This document shows, piece by piece, positions 19,120 to 28,493 of a DNA stretch of 42,023 nucleotides. The stretch's first letter is position 1, and every line of letters starts with the position of its first letter. The stretch comes from Prorocentrum cordatum (taxonomy: Eukaryota; Sar; Dinophyceae; Prorocentrales; Prorocentraceae). Location of the stretch: contig CAUYUJ010008155.1 of the NCBI GenBank assembly GCA_963575745.1, forward strand, positions 1-42,023. The letters are read 5' to 3'. The notes below the pieces were generated by a model, which did not search any database, had not been told where the DNA came from, and was given only the letters and a program-made list of their open reading frames with translations. The position numbers and the translations under genes were made by a program.

Positions 19120-19136
19120 TTAATAATAATAATAAC
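18775..19136. repeat. (AAT)n compound microsatellite
   Basis: About 360 bases of AAT/AAC/GAT-type triplets. It becomes almost pure AAT at 19060-19115. Confidence 0.97.
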
Positions 19137-19442
19137 CTCATGCGGCTGCTGGCTCGGAGAACGCCCCTTCCCGCTCGGGCAGGAGGATCCAGACCTGGGG
19201 CGAACCAGGCCGAATGGAGTGAGAGGCTGCCTCGGATCAGAGGTCCCCGCGTGAAAGCCGCGGATTTCCACCATCTTGAGCCAAGCTGCCTACGGCAAGG
19301 AGGGACGGAGGAAGAGGAGAGGAGGACAGGAGGAGGGAGGAACGGGAGGGGACGAGGGGGGGAGGGAAGAGGACGGGAAGAAGGGGGGAGGGATGATTGA
19401 CTAAGGGGGAGACCACGGGCGTGGAGGGGGGCGAAGGACCCA
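19137..19442 (-). pseudogene. possible retroposed mRNA fragment behind a relict spliced leader
   Basis: The leader-like 22-mer at 19296-19275 is followed directly by ATG (19274-19272), opening MVEIRGFHAGTSDPRQ on the minus strand. The frame runs about 45 codons before entering the AAT tract and becoming poly-Ile. I recognise no protein. This suggests the 5' end of a processed mRNA copied back into the genome; the coding content is too short to judge. A GGA-rich purine tract lies at 19311-19385. Confidence 0.4.
19275..19296 (-). other. relict dinoflagellate spliced leader
   Basis: On the minus strand the 22 bases read GCCGTAGGCA followed by GCTTGGCTCAAG. The dinoflagellate leader (D-CCGTAGCCA, then TTTTGGCTCAAG) matches at 19 of 22 positions, including all of the last 10. 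ATGG follows at once. A genomic leader relict next to a start codon is the known mark of mRNA retroposition in this group. Confidence 0.65.
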
Positions 19443-19526
19443 GAGATCCGACGTCGTGATTTTTTCAATACGGGCCCCCCGGAGGTCTCGACCCGTTCCC
19501 CGGGACCGGTTTTTCATCTCGTTTTT
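19443..19526 (-). repeat. flanking inverted repeat of element C, left copy
   Basis: The reverse complement contains GGGTCGAGACCTCCGGGGG and CACGACGTCGG and aligns over about 75 bp with 21957-22040 (GGGTCCAGACCTCTGGGGG, CACGACGTCGG). It immediately adjoins the CCCAACCAT end of composite element C. Confidence 0.75.
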
Positions 19527-19580
19527 CCCAACCATCCTGTGGTGTCGGGTCCTCGTTTTGAAAAGACGGTGCCCCGCGTT

Positions 19581-19672
19581 CCTCTCCTCTCCTCTCCTCT
19601 CCTCTCCTCTCCTCTCCTCTCCTCTCCTCCTCTCCTCCCCTCCTCTCCTCCTCTCCTCCTCTCCTCTTCACC
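19581..19672. repeat. (TCTCC)n tract in the tail of C
   Basis: Pentanucleotide CCTCT repeats, then CTCCT variants, occupying the place of the purine tract (other strand) in elements A and B. Confidence 0.93.
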
Positions 19673-21500
19673 CACCCAGTACACCGCTTCGTGGCTCCAT
19701 AGGGAGCTCCACCGAAGGCCCCAGTGCCCGCGCCCGCATGCGTCACCCACACCCATTTCGGCACACCCCTCACACGTTTCGTGGCTCCATAGGGAGCTCC
19801 ACCGAAGGCCCCAGTGCCCGCGCCCGCATGCGTCACCCACACCCATTTCGGCACACCCCTCACACGTTTCGTGGCTCCATAGGGAGCTCCACCGAAGGCC
19901 CCAGTGCCCGCGCCCGCATGCGTCACCCACACCCATTTCGGCACACCCCTCACACGTTTCGTGGCTCCATAGGGAGCTCCACCGAAGGCCCCAGTGCCCG
20001 CGCCGCATGCGTCCCCCACACCCATTTCGGCACACCCCTCACACGTTTCGTGGCTCCATAGGGAGCTCCACCGAAGGCCCCAGTGCCCGCGCCCGCATGC
20101 GTCACCCACACCCATTTCGGCACACCCCTCACACGTTTCGTGGCTCCATAGGGAGCTCCACCGAAGGCCCCAGTGCCCGCGCCCGCATGCGTCACCCACA
20201 CCCATTTCGGCACACCCCTCACACGTTTCGTGGCTCCATAGGGAGCTCCACCGAAGGCCCCAGTGCCCGCGCCGCATGCGTCACCCACACCCATTTCGGC
20301 ACACCCCTCACACGTTTCGTGGCTCCATAGGGAGCTCCACCGAAGGCCCCAGCCACACCAATTTCGGCACACCCCTCACACGTTTCGTGGCCCCATAGGG
20401 AGCTCCGCCGAAGGCCCCAGTGCCCGCGCCCGCTGCGTCAGCCACACCCATTTCGGCACACCCCTCACACGCTTCGTGGCTGCATAGGGAGCTCCACCGA
20501 AGGCCCCAGTGCCCGCGCCCGCATGCGTCAGCCACACCCATTTCGGCACACCCCTCACACGTTTCGTGGCTCCATAGGGAGCTCCACCGAAGGCCCCAGT
20601 GCCCGCGCCCACATGCGTCACCCACACCCATTTCGGCACACCCCTCACACGTTTCGTGGCCCATAGGGAGCTCCACCGAAGGCCCCAGTGCCCGCGCCCG
20701 CATGCGTCACCCACACCCATTTCGGCACACCCCTCACACGTTTCGTGGCCCCATAGGGAGCTCCACCGAAGGCCCCAGTGGCGGCGCTCACATGCGCATG
20801 CGTCCCGCACACCCATTTCGGCACATCCCTGACAGGTTTCGTGGCCCCATCATCCACCGGAGGCCCCAGTGGCGGCGCTCACATGCGTCACCCACACCCA
20901 CCCAATTCGGCACACCCCTCACACGTTTCGTGGCCCCATAGGGAGCTCCACCGAAGGCCCCAGCGGCCGCGCTCACATGCGTCCCCGCCACCCATCCCGG
21001 CACGCCCCTCACAACAACAGGTTTCGTGGCCCCATGGGGAGCTCCACCGAAGGCCCCAGTGCTGCCGCCCGCATGCGTCACCACCCGCACCCAATTCGGC
21101 ACACCCCTCACACGTTTCGTGGCCCCATAGAGAGCTGCACCGAAGGCCCCAGTGGCGGCGCTCACATGCGTCCCCGCCACACATCCCAGTACACCCCTCA
21201 CGCGCTTCGTGGCCCCATAGGGAGCTCCACCGAAGGCCCCAGTAGCGGCGCTTACATGCGTCTCCGCCACCCATCCCGGCCCCCCCCCCCGCAGCAGCAT
21301 CATGTTTCGGGGACCCATAGGGAGCTCCACTGGAGGCCCCAGTGGCGGCCCGCACATGCGCTTCCGCCACCCATGTCGGCACGCCCCGCGCGTGTTTCAT
21401 GTCCCCATAGGGAGCTTCGCCGAATGCCCCAGTGGCACCCATCTCGGCACACCCCTCACACGTTCCGTAATCCTATGGGGAGTTCCATTGAAGATGAAAC
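19673..21500 (-). repeat. 90-bp tandem array in C
   Basis: About 20 units. Tail-proximal units (19685-20750) are nearly identical, with CACACCCCTCACACGTTTCG every 90 bp. Head-proximal units (20760-21480) have many substitutions, short insertions (for example AACAACAGG near 21012) and deletions. Confidence 0.95.
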
Positions 21501-21544
21501 CCGCAGCTGCGGTACTGACAACTGCATATGGTTGGGTTCTTCGC

Positions 21545-21956
21545 CAGGCTAATTTGACGGTCCCGGGGCCCGGCGAGGGCCCCTTGAGGCCGAAAATTGT
21601 GAAAAACCTCCGTCTTGATTTTTTCAATACGTTGGATCTCTGGGGAGGACGGAGGACGGGATCGAAGCTCTTAGGCCCTCCAAGGCCAGGCCTCCTGCAG
21701 GGGCAGCGCCTGGCCCGGCAGGCCGCCGACGGGCGCCGGAGGCCGCGGAGGGGCCGCCGAGGGCGGCCGCCGAGGGCCGCGCGCGGGGGGCCGAGGGCCT
21801 GCCGGAGGGCCACCGACAGGCCTCCGCGGGCGTCGCTTGAGGGGGGGGGCGACATGCCCAGACCCCCCCTCGCGTCGCGAAGAGCTCCCGACGGAAGGTT
21901 CTTTGTTTCCGACAAGCCTCCGGGGGCCCTCGCCGGGCCCTGGGGCCGTCAAAAAG
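21545..21956. mobile_element. foldback element with ~65-bp arms beside C
   Basis: The left arm from 21557 (GACGGTCCCGGGGCCCGGCG, then AGGGCCCC) pairs with the right arm ending at 21949 (GGGGGCCCTCGCCGGGCCC, then GGCCGTC). The pairing continues, more diverged, to the CCTCCGTC near 21612-21619 opposite GACGGAAGG. The interior (21690-21835) is very GC-rich low-complexity DNA of GGCCGCCGAGGG words. Confidence 0.65.
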
Positions 21957-22040
21957 CGACTCAGGATGAAAAGCGGGTCCTGGGGAAGGGGTCCAGACCT
22001 CTGGGGGTCGACGTCGTGAAAAAGAACACGACGTCGGGGG
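21957..22040 (+). repeat. flanking inverted repeat of element C, right copy
   Basis: Inverted partner of 19443-19526. Together they enclose element C and the adjoining foldback within about 2.6 kb. Confidence 0.72.
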
Positions 22041-22454
22041 TCTGGGTAATAGGGGTGGGGGGGGGAGGAACGTACTCTGGGTTTTTATTAATGAGCGCGG
22101 GGGGGTACGTCGGAACGCCTTCGGCGCGCTGTGGCTGCCCGCGACGGGGGTCGATGTGGGGCTGTCAGCGGGGGTGACGCCCCCCCGACGCTTATGAAGA
22201 AACTCGGACTACCTTCTTTAGGCCTCATGGGGCCAACCTCGGGCCCCCTCCAGGGAACAAAGGGTGCACCTTTTTTAATCACCTCCCCAACTCACCGCCC
22301 CTCCATCAAGCAACGCCCAACCCTTGTCGGCGGCCGGCCCAGGCGCGCCAAGCGCCCCGCTTTTCAGAGCCGCCGTCGGCCGGGACGGCGGTGCTGGCGA
22401 GGGACCCGGGGCGCGCGAGCGGCACGTCCTGGCGGGGGCAGGGGCTGAGATGCC
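22041..22454. other. unrecognised sequence
   Basis: GC-rich. No gene, repeat family or structural signal that I can support. Confidence 0.45.
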
Positions 22455-22570
22455 CTGATACGCCACGCGCAGGCCGTAGCGTGTTGGCACGCAGCCCCGC
22501 ACGCAGACGGAATGCGAAGGCCTGGCGCGATACGTTCGCCCTGCAAGCGTGGGCCAGCACGTGCCGAGTC
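22455..22570 (-). repeat. diverged interspersed repeat, copy 2
   Basis: Minus translation ANVSRQAFAFRLRAGLR, related to ANISRQTYVFGLRVELR at 5655-5770. Both contain GCGCGATA(C/T)GTTCGCCC on the plus strand. Confidence 0.45.
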
Positions 22571-23262
22571 AAAGGGCAGCGTGTCGAGACGGACGCTTTG
22601 ACAGGCGGTGCACGCTGCGCTTCAGATCGAGCATTTCAGGGCAGCCAAAAGCAAGGGCTTCCGCCGCCGTCGGCGATGCCGTCGTCGTTCGTCGTCCGAC
22701 GCCGCCGCCGTCGCCGTCAGCTCGAGGTCCGAGAGTCGCGGGCCGCACAGCCTCGCCACCCGCCGCGCGGGACGGCCACGGGACGGCCACCGCGCGGTAC
22801 CCTGGAGAACCCAGCCAACGCACACAGCGGCCACGAGACGGCCACCGTGCGATCTTCATGATACAGTCGGGGCGTTGGCCTAAGGAACCCTGAATAAGGA
22901 ACGAGGCCCCCTTTTTTCCATAAGTTAAACTTCGATTCGCCATTGAAAACCTAAGGAACACCGAGCCCCTCCCCAACGAACAGGGTTCCTTCTTCAGCGC
23001 CTCGACTGTAATCCAGCCAGCGCACGGGGCGGCGACAAGTGACCTGCTCAGGAGGAGGGCGAAGCTTGTCGGACAAGTGTCGATCCGACGCCTGATTGCG
23101 CCAGCCGGTTCTGCAGAAGCGCACGTGCCATGGCCTGGTGGTCCGCGCATGCGGGCTGTGTAATGCACGACATCCGTGGCTGACTTCATCTCCTTTGCCT
23201 TGCCTCTGGGAGCAGCGCAGGGGTGGCTGGGCATGTGCGCGCGGGGATGATCTGCGCAGGAT
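22571..23262. other. unrecognised sequence with a short inverted repeat
   Basis: AAGGAACCCTG (near 22882) is inverted as CAGGGTTCCTT about 100 bases on (22981-22991), and CCTAAGGAAC also recurs directly near 22951. The rest shows nothing recognised. Confidence 0.45.
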
Positions 23263-23263
23263 A

Positions 23264-23322
23264 GAGGGGGGAGAGAGAGAGAGAGAGAGAGAGTGCGAGA
23301 AAGAGAGAGAGAGAGAGAGAGA
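23264..23322. repeat. (GA)n microsatellite
   Basis: GA dinucleotide tract interrupted by GTGCGAGAAA. Confidence 0.95.
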
Positions 23323-23900
23323 GACGGCCGGCATCCCAACTGATGTCGGCGCCGGACGCTTCATTGGGCACCGAGCCAAGTCTTTGCGCAAGCGGCCCAC
23401 TCCCGTGCATTCCAGCTGGTGCTCGGGGGCTGTGTCGGGCTCGGGGTGTCACGTCTCCGCGCTGCTGATGTGCTTGGCATCCCCCAAACAGTGCTTGCAT
23501 AGTTGCACCTTTCCACCCGCCCAACTGCGGGTCCCGCACCACACTGTGCTTGTTCTTGGTTCGCCCGCCCTCCCGCCCAACTGCGTTTGGGCCACGTACT
23601 CGTTCGGTCCCCAGCTCCCGAGGCACGCCTCCAGCATGGAGTAAGGGGGTTCCCTTGCCGCGAAGCTGGGGGGCTTCCCTGCCAGGAGGGCTGGACAGAG
23701 ATCTCCCCCTGATGCTGGGGCAGAGCATCTAGGCGTGGATGAAGCCATTGGCGGCCACCGCCCGAAAACCCAGAGGTCCCACCCAAGTACTCAAGACACA
23801 AGCAAGGTGGGTCGGACAATTTCTTCGGGGGTACACGCCCCTCCCCCTCCCAAAGGAAAGGGAAAATCCCCCCCCCCCCCCCTCCCCGGCCAAATGCAAG
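23323..23900. other. unrecognised sequence
   Basis: Includes two copies of CCCGCCCAACTGCG (about 23516 and 23572) and a run of 14 or more C near 23868. No supported gene. Confidence 0.45.
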
Positions 23901-23902
23901 GA

Positions 23903-24076
23903 CGACGATGCCGACGGCGGCCAAAGACTCGGACGACAAAGACGACGACGATGACGACGACGAAAACGAAAACGACGACGACGACGACCGACGACGACGA
24001 CGAGGACGACGACGGCGACAACGACGACTGCGGCAATGGCGACAACAACGACGACGACGAAGACGACGACGACGAT
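23903..24076. repeat. (GAC)n tract
   Basis: GAC/GACGAAAACGAC-type triplets over about 170 bases, giving Asp-, Thr- and Arg-rich translations. Confidence 0.95.
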
Positions 24077-24194
24077 CATCTTGAGACTGTTCGCTCTTAC
24101 TGGCACGCGTGTTTTGCATTCTGTATACCCAACCCTCGATACCCGCCCACTTCGTCTTCGATCGCACCCCCTTTCGAGGGGAATTTCTACCTTG

Positions 24195-24742
24195 TCGGCC
24201 GCCGACTGACATGCGAAGAACTCTCGGGCGAGAGCGCCGTTCCTGAGTTCGGGGGCCTCCTTGGTCCTGCCAGGGGCTTTCGGAATACATCTTGAGACAT
24301 ATCAAGCTGGAACCCTTGTCGCCGTGTCTGGGCCTCCACCAACTTGCCTGAATTACGAGCAAATCTCGAGCGAACGCGCCACTCTTGGGTTCGGGGGCCT
24401 CTCTGGCAAGGGCCTCTGCGAATACATCTTGAGGAGGTATCGAACGGGGGCCCTTGTCGTCGTAGTTGGGCCTTCACCAATTCGACTGGAGAATGAGAGA
24501 ATCTCGAGCGAGAGCGCCATTCTTGAGTTCGGGGGCCTTCCTTGCCAGGGGCTCTCGGAGCAAGTCGTGAGGAAATATCGAGCAGGAGCCCTTGTCGTCG
24601 TGGCTGGGCCCCGCCAACTTGACTGAATTGCGATGAAGTCTTGAGCGAGAGCGCCGCTCCTGAGTTCGGGGGCCTCTCTGGCCAGGGCGTCCCAGGACAA
24701 ACTGTGAAGACATATCGAACGGGAACCGTTGTCGCCATACCA
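24195..24742 (+). repeat. ~139-bp tandem repeat, four copies
   Basis: GCGAGAGCGCC (GCGAACGCGCC in copy 2) recurs at 24229, 24370, 24509 and 24645, followed by GAGTTCGGGGGCCT and a TATCGA/CAACGGGA-type stretch. The last copy ends with TGTGAAGACATATCGAACGG, the same module that links units of the ~296-bp satellite downstream. Confidence 0.88.
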
Positions 24743-24980
24743 TGACTCCGAGTCCGCCCTACTTTGGGGAAATTCGCAAGTAGGGCTTGGAATTTCCGCC
24801 TTACTTTTCAAGCCCCGCTGATGCCAATTTCCGCCCTACTTTTCTGTTGTTGTTTCCGCCCTACTTCCATTCAGTGCTGGGTGCAGACATTTCCGCCCTA
24901 TTGCTTCGGCCTCTTCTAGGCGGATTTCCGACGCAATTCTGAGTTGGAACAAAAGCCAAAGTAGGGCGGATCCGGAGTCA
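24743..24980 (+). mobile_element. MITE-like element, 25-bp TIRs
   Basis: The left end (24743-24767, TGACTCCGAGTCCGCCCTAC then TTTGG) and right end (24956-24980) are inverted repeats matching at 23 of 25 positions. The interior carries four more copies of TTTCCGCC(C/T)TA in the same orientation as the left end (about 24809, 24830, 24855 and 24889). No coding capacity. No clear target-site duplication seen. Confidence 0.78.
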
Positions 24981-25022
24981 GGGGGGGCGGCGGTTGCAGT
25001 TGGCTCCCCTCCTCTCCTGGAT

Positions 25023-25230
25023 CGGGGAGACGTAAGACCCGGGTACGGGGGACTCGGAAATCCCCGACGAGGTCGTCAAAAAAAATGACGAGGCCGAGCC
25101 TGCATTTTGACGAGGCCTCCCGCTGCAGACATCCCACGAAACTCCTACTCGTCAAAATCCGAGTCGCGGTCGTCAAAAAAAAAAAATGGCGAACCCGAGT
25201 CCTGGCAAACCCGGGTCTTACGCTCCCCCG
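25023..25230 (+). mobile_element. foldback element, ~21-bp TIRs
   Basis: CGGGGAGACGTAAGACCC (25023-25040) plus GGGT pairs with ACCCGGGTCTTACGCTCC (25209-25226) plus CCCG, with one mismatch and one base shift. Inside, GTCGTCAAAAAAAA occurs twice (about 25072 and 25168) and ACTCGG/CCGAGT words are inverted. Confidence 0.68.
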
Positions 25231-25333
25231 ACTGGAAGCCGAGCGTCGTTCACACCCGAGGTCTGCTCCCACGGGCGTGGCCCCTCGGGCTTCGAGGGGC
25301 ACGCCCCCCACGGGGGTGGTGGGACGGTGGGCC

Positions 25334-25796
25334 TTCAAAGGCACGCCTATGCACTCCAGCCACCGCTCGAGCGGGAGCACATCGCTCTCATACAGAGAAT
25401 GCAGCTGGAGCGCCGGCGACGAGGCGAGCGCACCCGATGGAACGCTTCGGGACATCAGCACGAATCGCTCTCTAGTGGTGACTATATGCAACGACGCCGC
25501 CGACGGGGACGGCGACGGCGACGGCGACGGCGACAACGACGACGCCGATGCCGACGACGCCGACGACCACCACCACGACGACAAATTGTGAAGACATATC
25601 GAACGGGAACCGTTGTCGTCATAGCCGGGCCTTCAAAGGCACACCTATGCACTCAAGCCACCGCTCGAGCGGGAGCATATCGCTCTCATACAGAGAATGC
25701 AGCCGGAGCGCCGGCGACGAGGCGAGCGCACCCGATGGAACGCTTCCGGACATCAGCACGAATCGCTCTCTAGTGGTGACTATGCAACGACGCCGC

Positions 25797-25830
<34 letters not shown>

Positions 25831-26094
25831 AACGACGACGCCGATGCCGACGACGCCGACGACCACCACCACGACGACAAATTGTGAAGACATATCGAAC
25901 GGGAACCGTTGTCGTCATAGCCGGGCCTTCAAAGGCACACCTATGCACTCAAGCCACCGCTCGAGCGGGAGCATATCGCTCTCATACAGAGAATGCAGCC
26001 GGAGCGCCGGCGACGAGGCGAGCGCACCCGATGGAACGCTTCCGGACATCAGCACGAATCGCTCTCTAGTAGTGACTATGCAACGACGCCGCCG

Positions 26095-26126
<32 letters not shown>

Positions 26127-26690
26127 AACGACGACGCCGATGCCGACGACGCCGACGACCACCACCACGACGACAAATTGTGAAGACATATCGAACGGGA
26201 ACCGTTGTCGTCATAGCCGGCCTTCAAAGGCACACCTATGCACTCAAGCCACCGCGAGCGGGAGCGGGAGCATATCGCTCTCATACAGAGAATGCAGCCG
26301 GAGCGCCGCGACGAGGCGAGCGCACCCGATTGGAACGCTTCCGGACATCAGCACGAATCGCTCTCTAGTGGTGACTATGCAACGACGCCGACCGACGGGG
26401 ACGGCACGGGACGGCGACGGCGACGCGACAACGACGACGCCGATGCCGACGATGCCGACGACCACCACCACGACGACAAATTGTGAAGACATATCGAACG
26501 GAACCGTTGTCGTCATAGCCGGGCCTTCAAAGGCACACCTATGCACTCCAGCCACCGCTCGAGCGGGAGCATATCGCTCTCATACAGAGAATGCAGCCGG
26601 AGCGCCGGCGACGAGGCGAGCGCACCCGATGGAACGCTTCCGGACATCAGCACGAATCGCTCTCTAGTGGTGACTATGCAACGACGCCGC

Positions 26691-26724
<34 letters not shown>

Positions 26725-26987
26725 AACGACGACGCCGATGCCGACGACGCCGACGACCACCACCACGACGACAAATTGTGAAGACATATCGAACGGGAAC
26801 CGTTGTCGTCATAGCCGAGCCTTCAAAGGCACACCTATGCACTCAAGCCACCGCTCGAGCGGGAGCATATCGCTCTCATACAGAGAATGCAGCCGGAGCG
26901 CCGGCGACGAGGCGAGCGCACCCGATGGAACCGCTGTCCGGACATCAGCACGATCGCTCTCTAGTGGTGACTATGCAACGACGCCGC

Positions 26988-27021
<34 letters not shown>

Positions 27022-27285
27022 AACGACGACGCCGATGCCGACGACGCCGACGACCACCACCACGACGACAAATTGTGAAGACATATCGAACGGGAACCGT
27101 TGTCGTCATAGCCGGGCCTTCAAAGGCACACCTATGCACTCAAGCCACCGCTCGAGCGGGAGCATATCGCTCTCATACAGAGAATGCAGCCGGAGCGCCG
27201 GCGACGAGGCGAGCGCACCCGATGGAACGCTTCCGGACATCAGCACGAATCGCTCTCTAGTAGTGACTATGCAACGACGCCGCCG

Positions 27286-27317
<32 letters not shown>

Positions 27318-27875
27318 AACGACGACGCCGATGCCGACGACGCCGACGACCACCACCACGACGACAAATTGTGAAGACATATCGAACGGGAACCGTTGTC
27401 GTCATAGCCGGGCCTTCAAAGGCACACCTATGCACTCCAGCCACCGCTCGAGCGGGAGCATATCGCTCTCATACAGAGAATGCAGCCGGAGCGCCGGCGA
27501 CGAGGCGAGCGCACCCGATGGAACGCTTCCGGACATCAGCACGAATCGCTCTCTAGTGGTGACTATGCAACGACGCCGCCGACGGGGACGGCGACGGCGA
27601 CGGCGACGGCGACAACGACGACGCCGATGCCGACGACGCCGACGACCACCACCACGACGACAAATTGTGAAGACATATCGAACGGGAACCGTTGTCGTCA
27701 TAGCCGGGCCTTCAAAGGCACACCTATGCACTCAAGCCACCGCTCGAGCGGGAGCATATCGCTCTCATACAGAGAATGCAGCCGGAGCGCCGGCGACGAG
27801 GCGAGCGCACCCGATGGAACGCTTCCGGACATCAGCACGAATCGCTCTCTAGTGGTGACTATGCAACGACGCCGC

Positions 27876-27931
<56 letters not shown>

Positions 27932-28000
27932 CCCACCACCACGACGACGACGACGACGACGACAACGACGGCAGACGACGGCAGACGACGACCGCGACGA
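25334..28000 (+). repeat. ~296-bp satellite, nine copies
   Basis: Each unit contains CCTTCAAAGGCAC, CATATCGCTCTCATACAGAG, CGCACCCGATGGAACGC, a GGCGAC hexamer run, CCGATGCCGACGA and TGTGAAGACATATCGAACGG. Unit starts fall near 25336, 25630, 25926, 26221, 26524, 26820, 27116, 27412 and 27709. Units are nearly identical except for hexamer number and small indels in the fourth and sixth. The last unit decays into a GAC tract. The Arg-rich frames are artefacts. Confidence 0.95.
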
Positions 28001-28099
28001 AGACGACGAATACGACGACGACGCCTACGACGACGCCGACGACGGGGACAACGTCAGCAACGGCGGCGCACGTGTCGCTGGCGCCCGCACCAGACGCCG

Positions 28100-28493
28100 T
28101 CTCTCAAATAATGCTAAGGACGCGATCCAGCTTAGACAGAATCCTGCCACCAAGGCTGGGTCCAACTCTGATCAAATCCGATTAAGTTCGATCGAACTCA
28201 CACACTCACCCATTACGAAAGTTGTTCATCCTGATCGCTGACGATTCGGGTGTCTCCGAACGGGACCCCCTGTTCCCCCCGTAGACTCCAAACGCGAAGG
28301 CTTTCGGCCTGGCCAAGCGGAACTTTTTTTTGAAGCTGATTCCAGTCCTTCAGACCCCTATTTCTGCTCGACGCAGCTCTAAACGAATCCTACAAGGACT
28401 CGGCGCCGCCCATGCAGTATCCCAGTAGGGCTGGGCCCAGCTCTGATCTCATCCTGCTACTGGGGCTGGTTCGAGCTCTAATACACTCAGATT
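28100..28493 (+). repeat. degenerate ~33-bp minisatellite, left part
   Basis: Phrases such as GGGCTGGGCCCAGCTCTGAT, AATCCTGCCACC and ATCCTGCTACTGGGGCTGG recur imperfectly. The same phrases resume at 30160 on the far side of composite element D. Part of this stretch (28200-28380) is not clearly repetitive. Confidence 0.6.

Larger units (their letters stand above)
19527..21552 (-). mobile_element. composite repeat element C
   Basis: In inverse orientation. The tail end CCCAACCAT (19527-19535) is followed by the tail body (TCCTCGTTTTGAAAAGACGG), a TCTCC tract, the array and the head with ATGGTTGGG (21528-21536), then TTCTTCGCCAGGCTAA. Homologous to A, B and D. The head reads toward the right edge. 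Confidence 0.75.

Noticed and set aside
25186-28241. Arg- and Thr-rich frames of 195-321 codons
   Set aside because: They follow the 296-bp satellite and its GGCGAC runs and shift frame between units.
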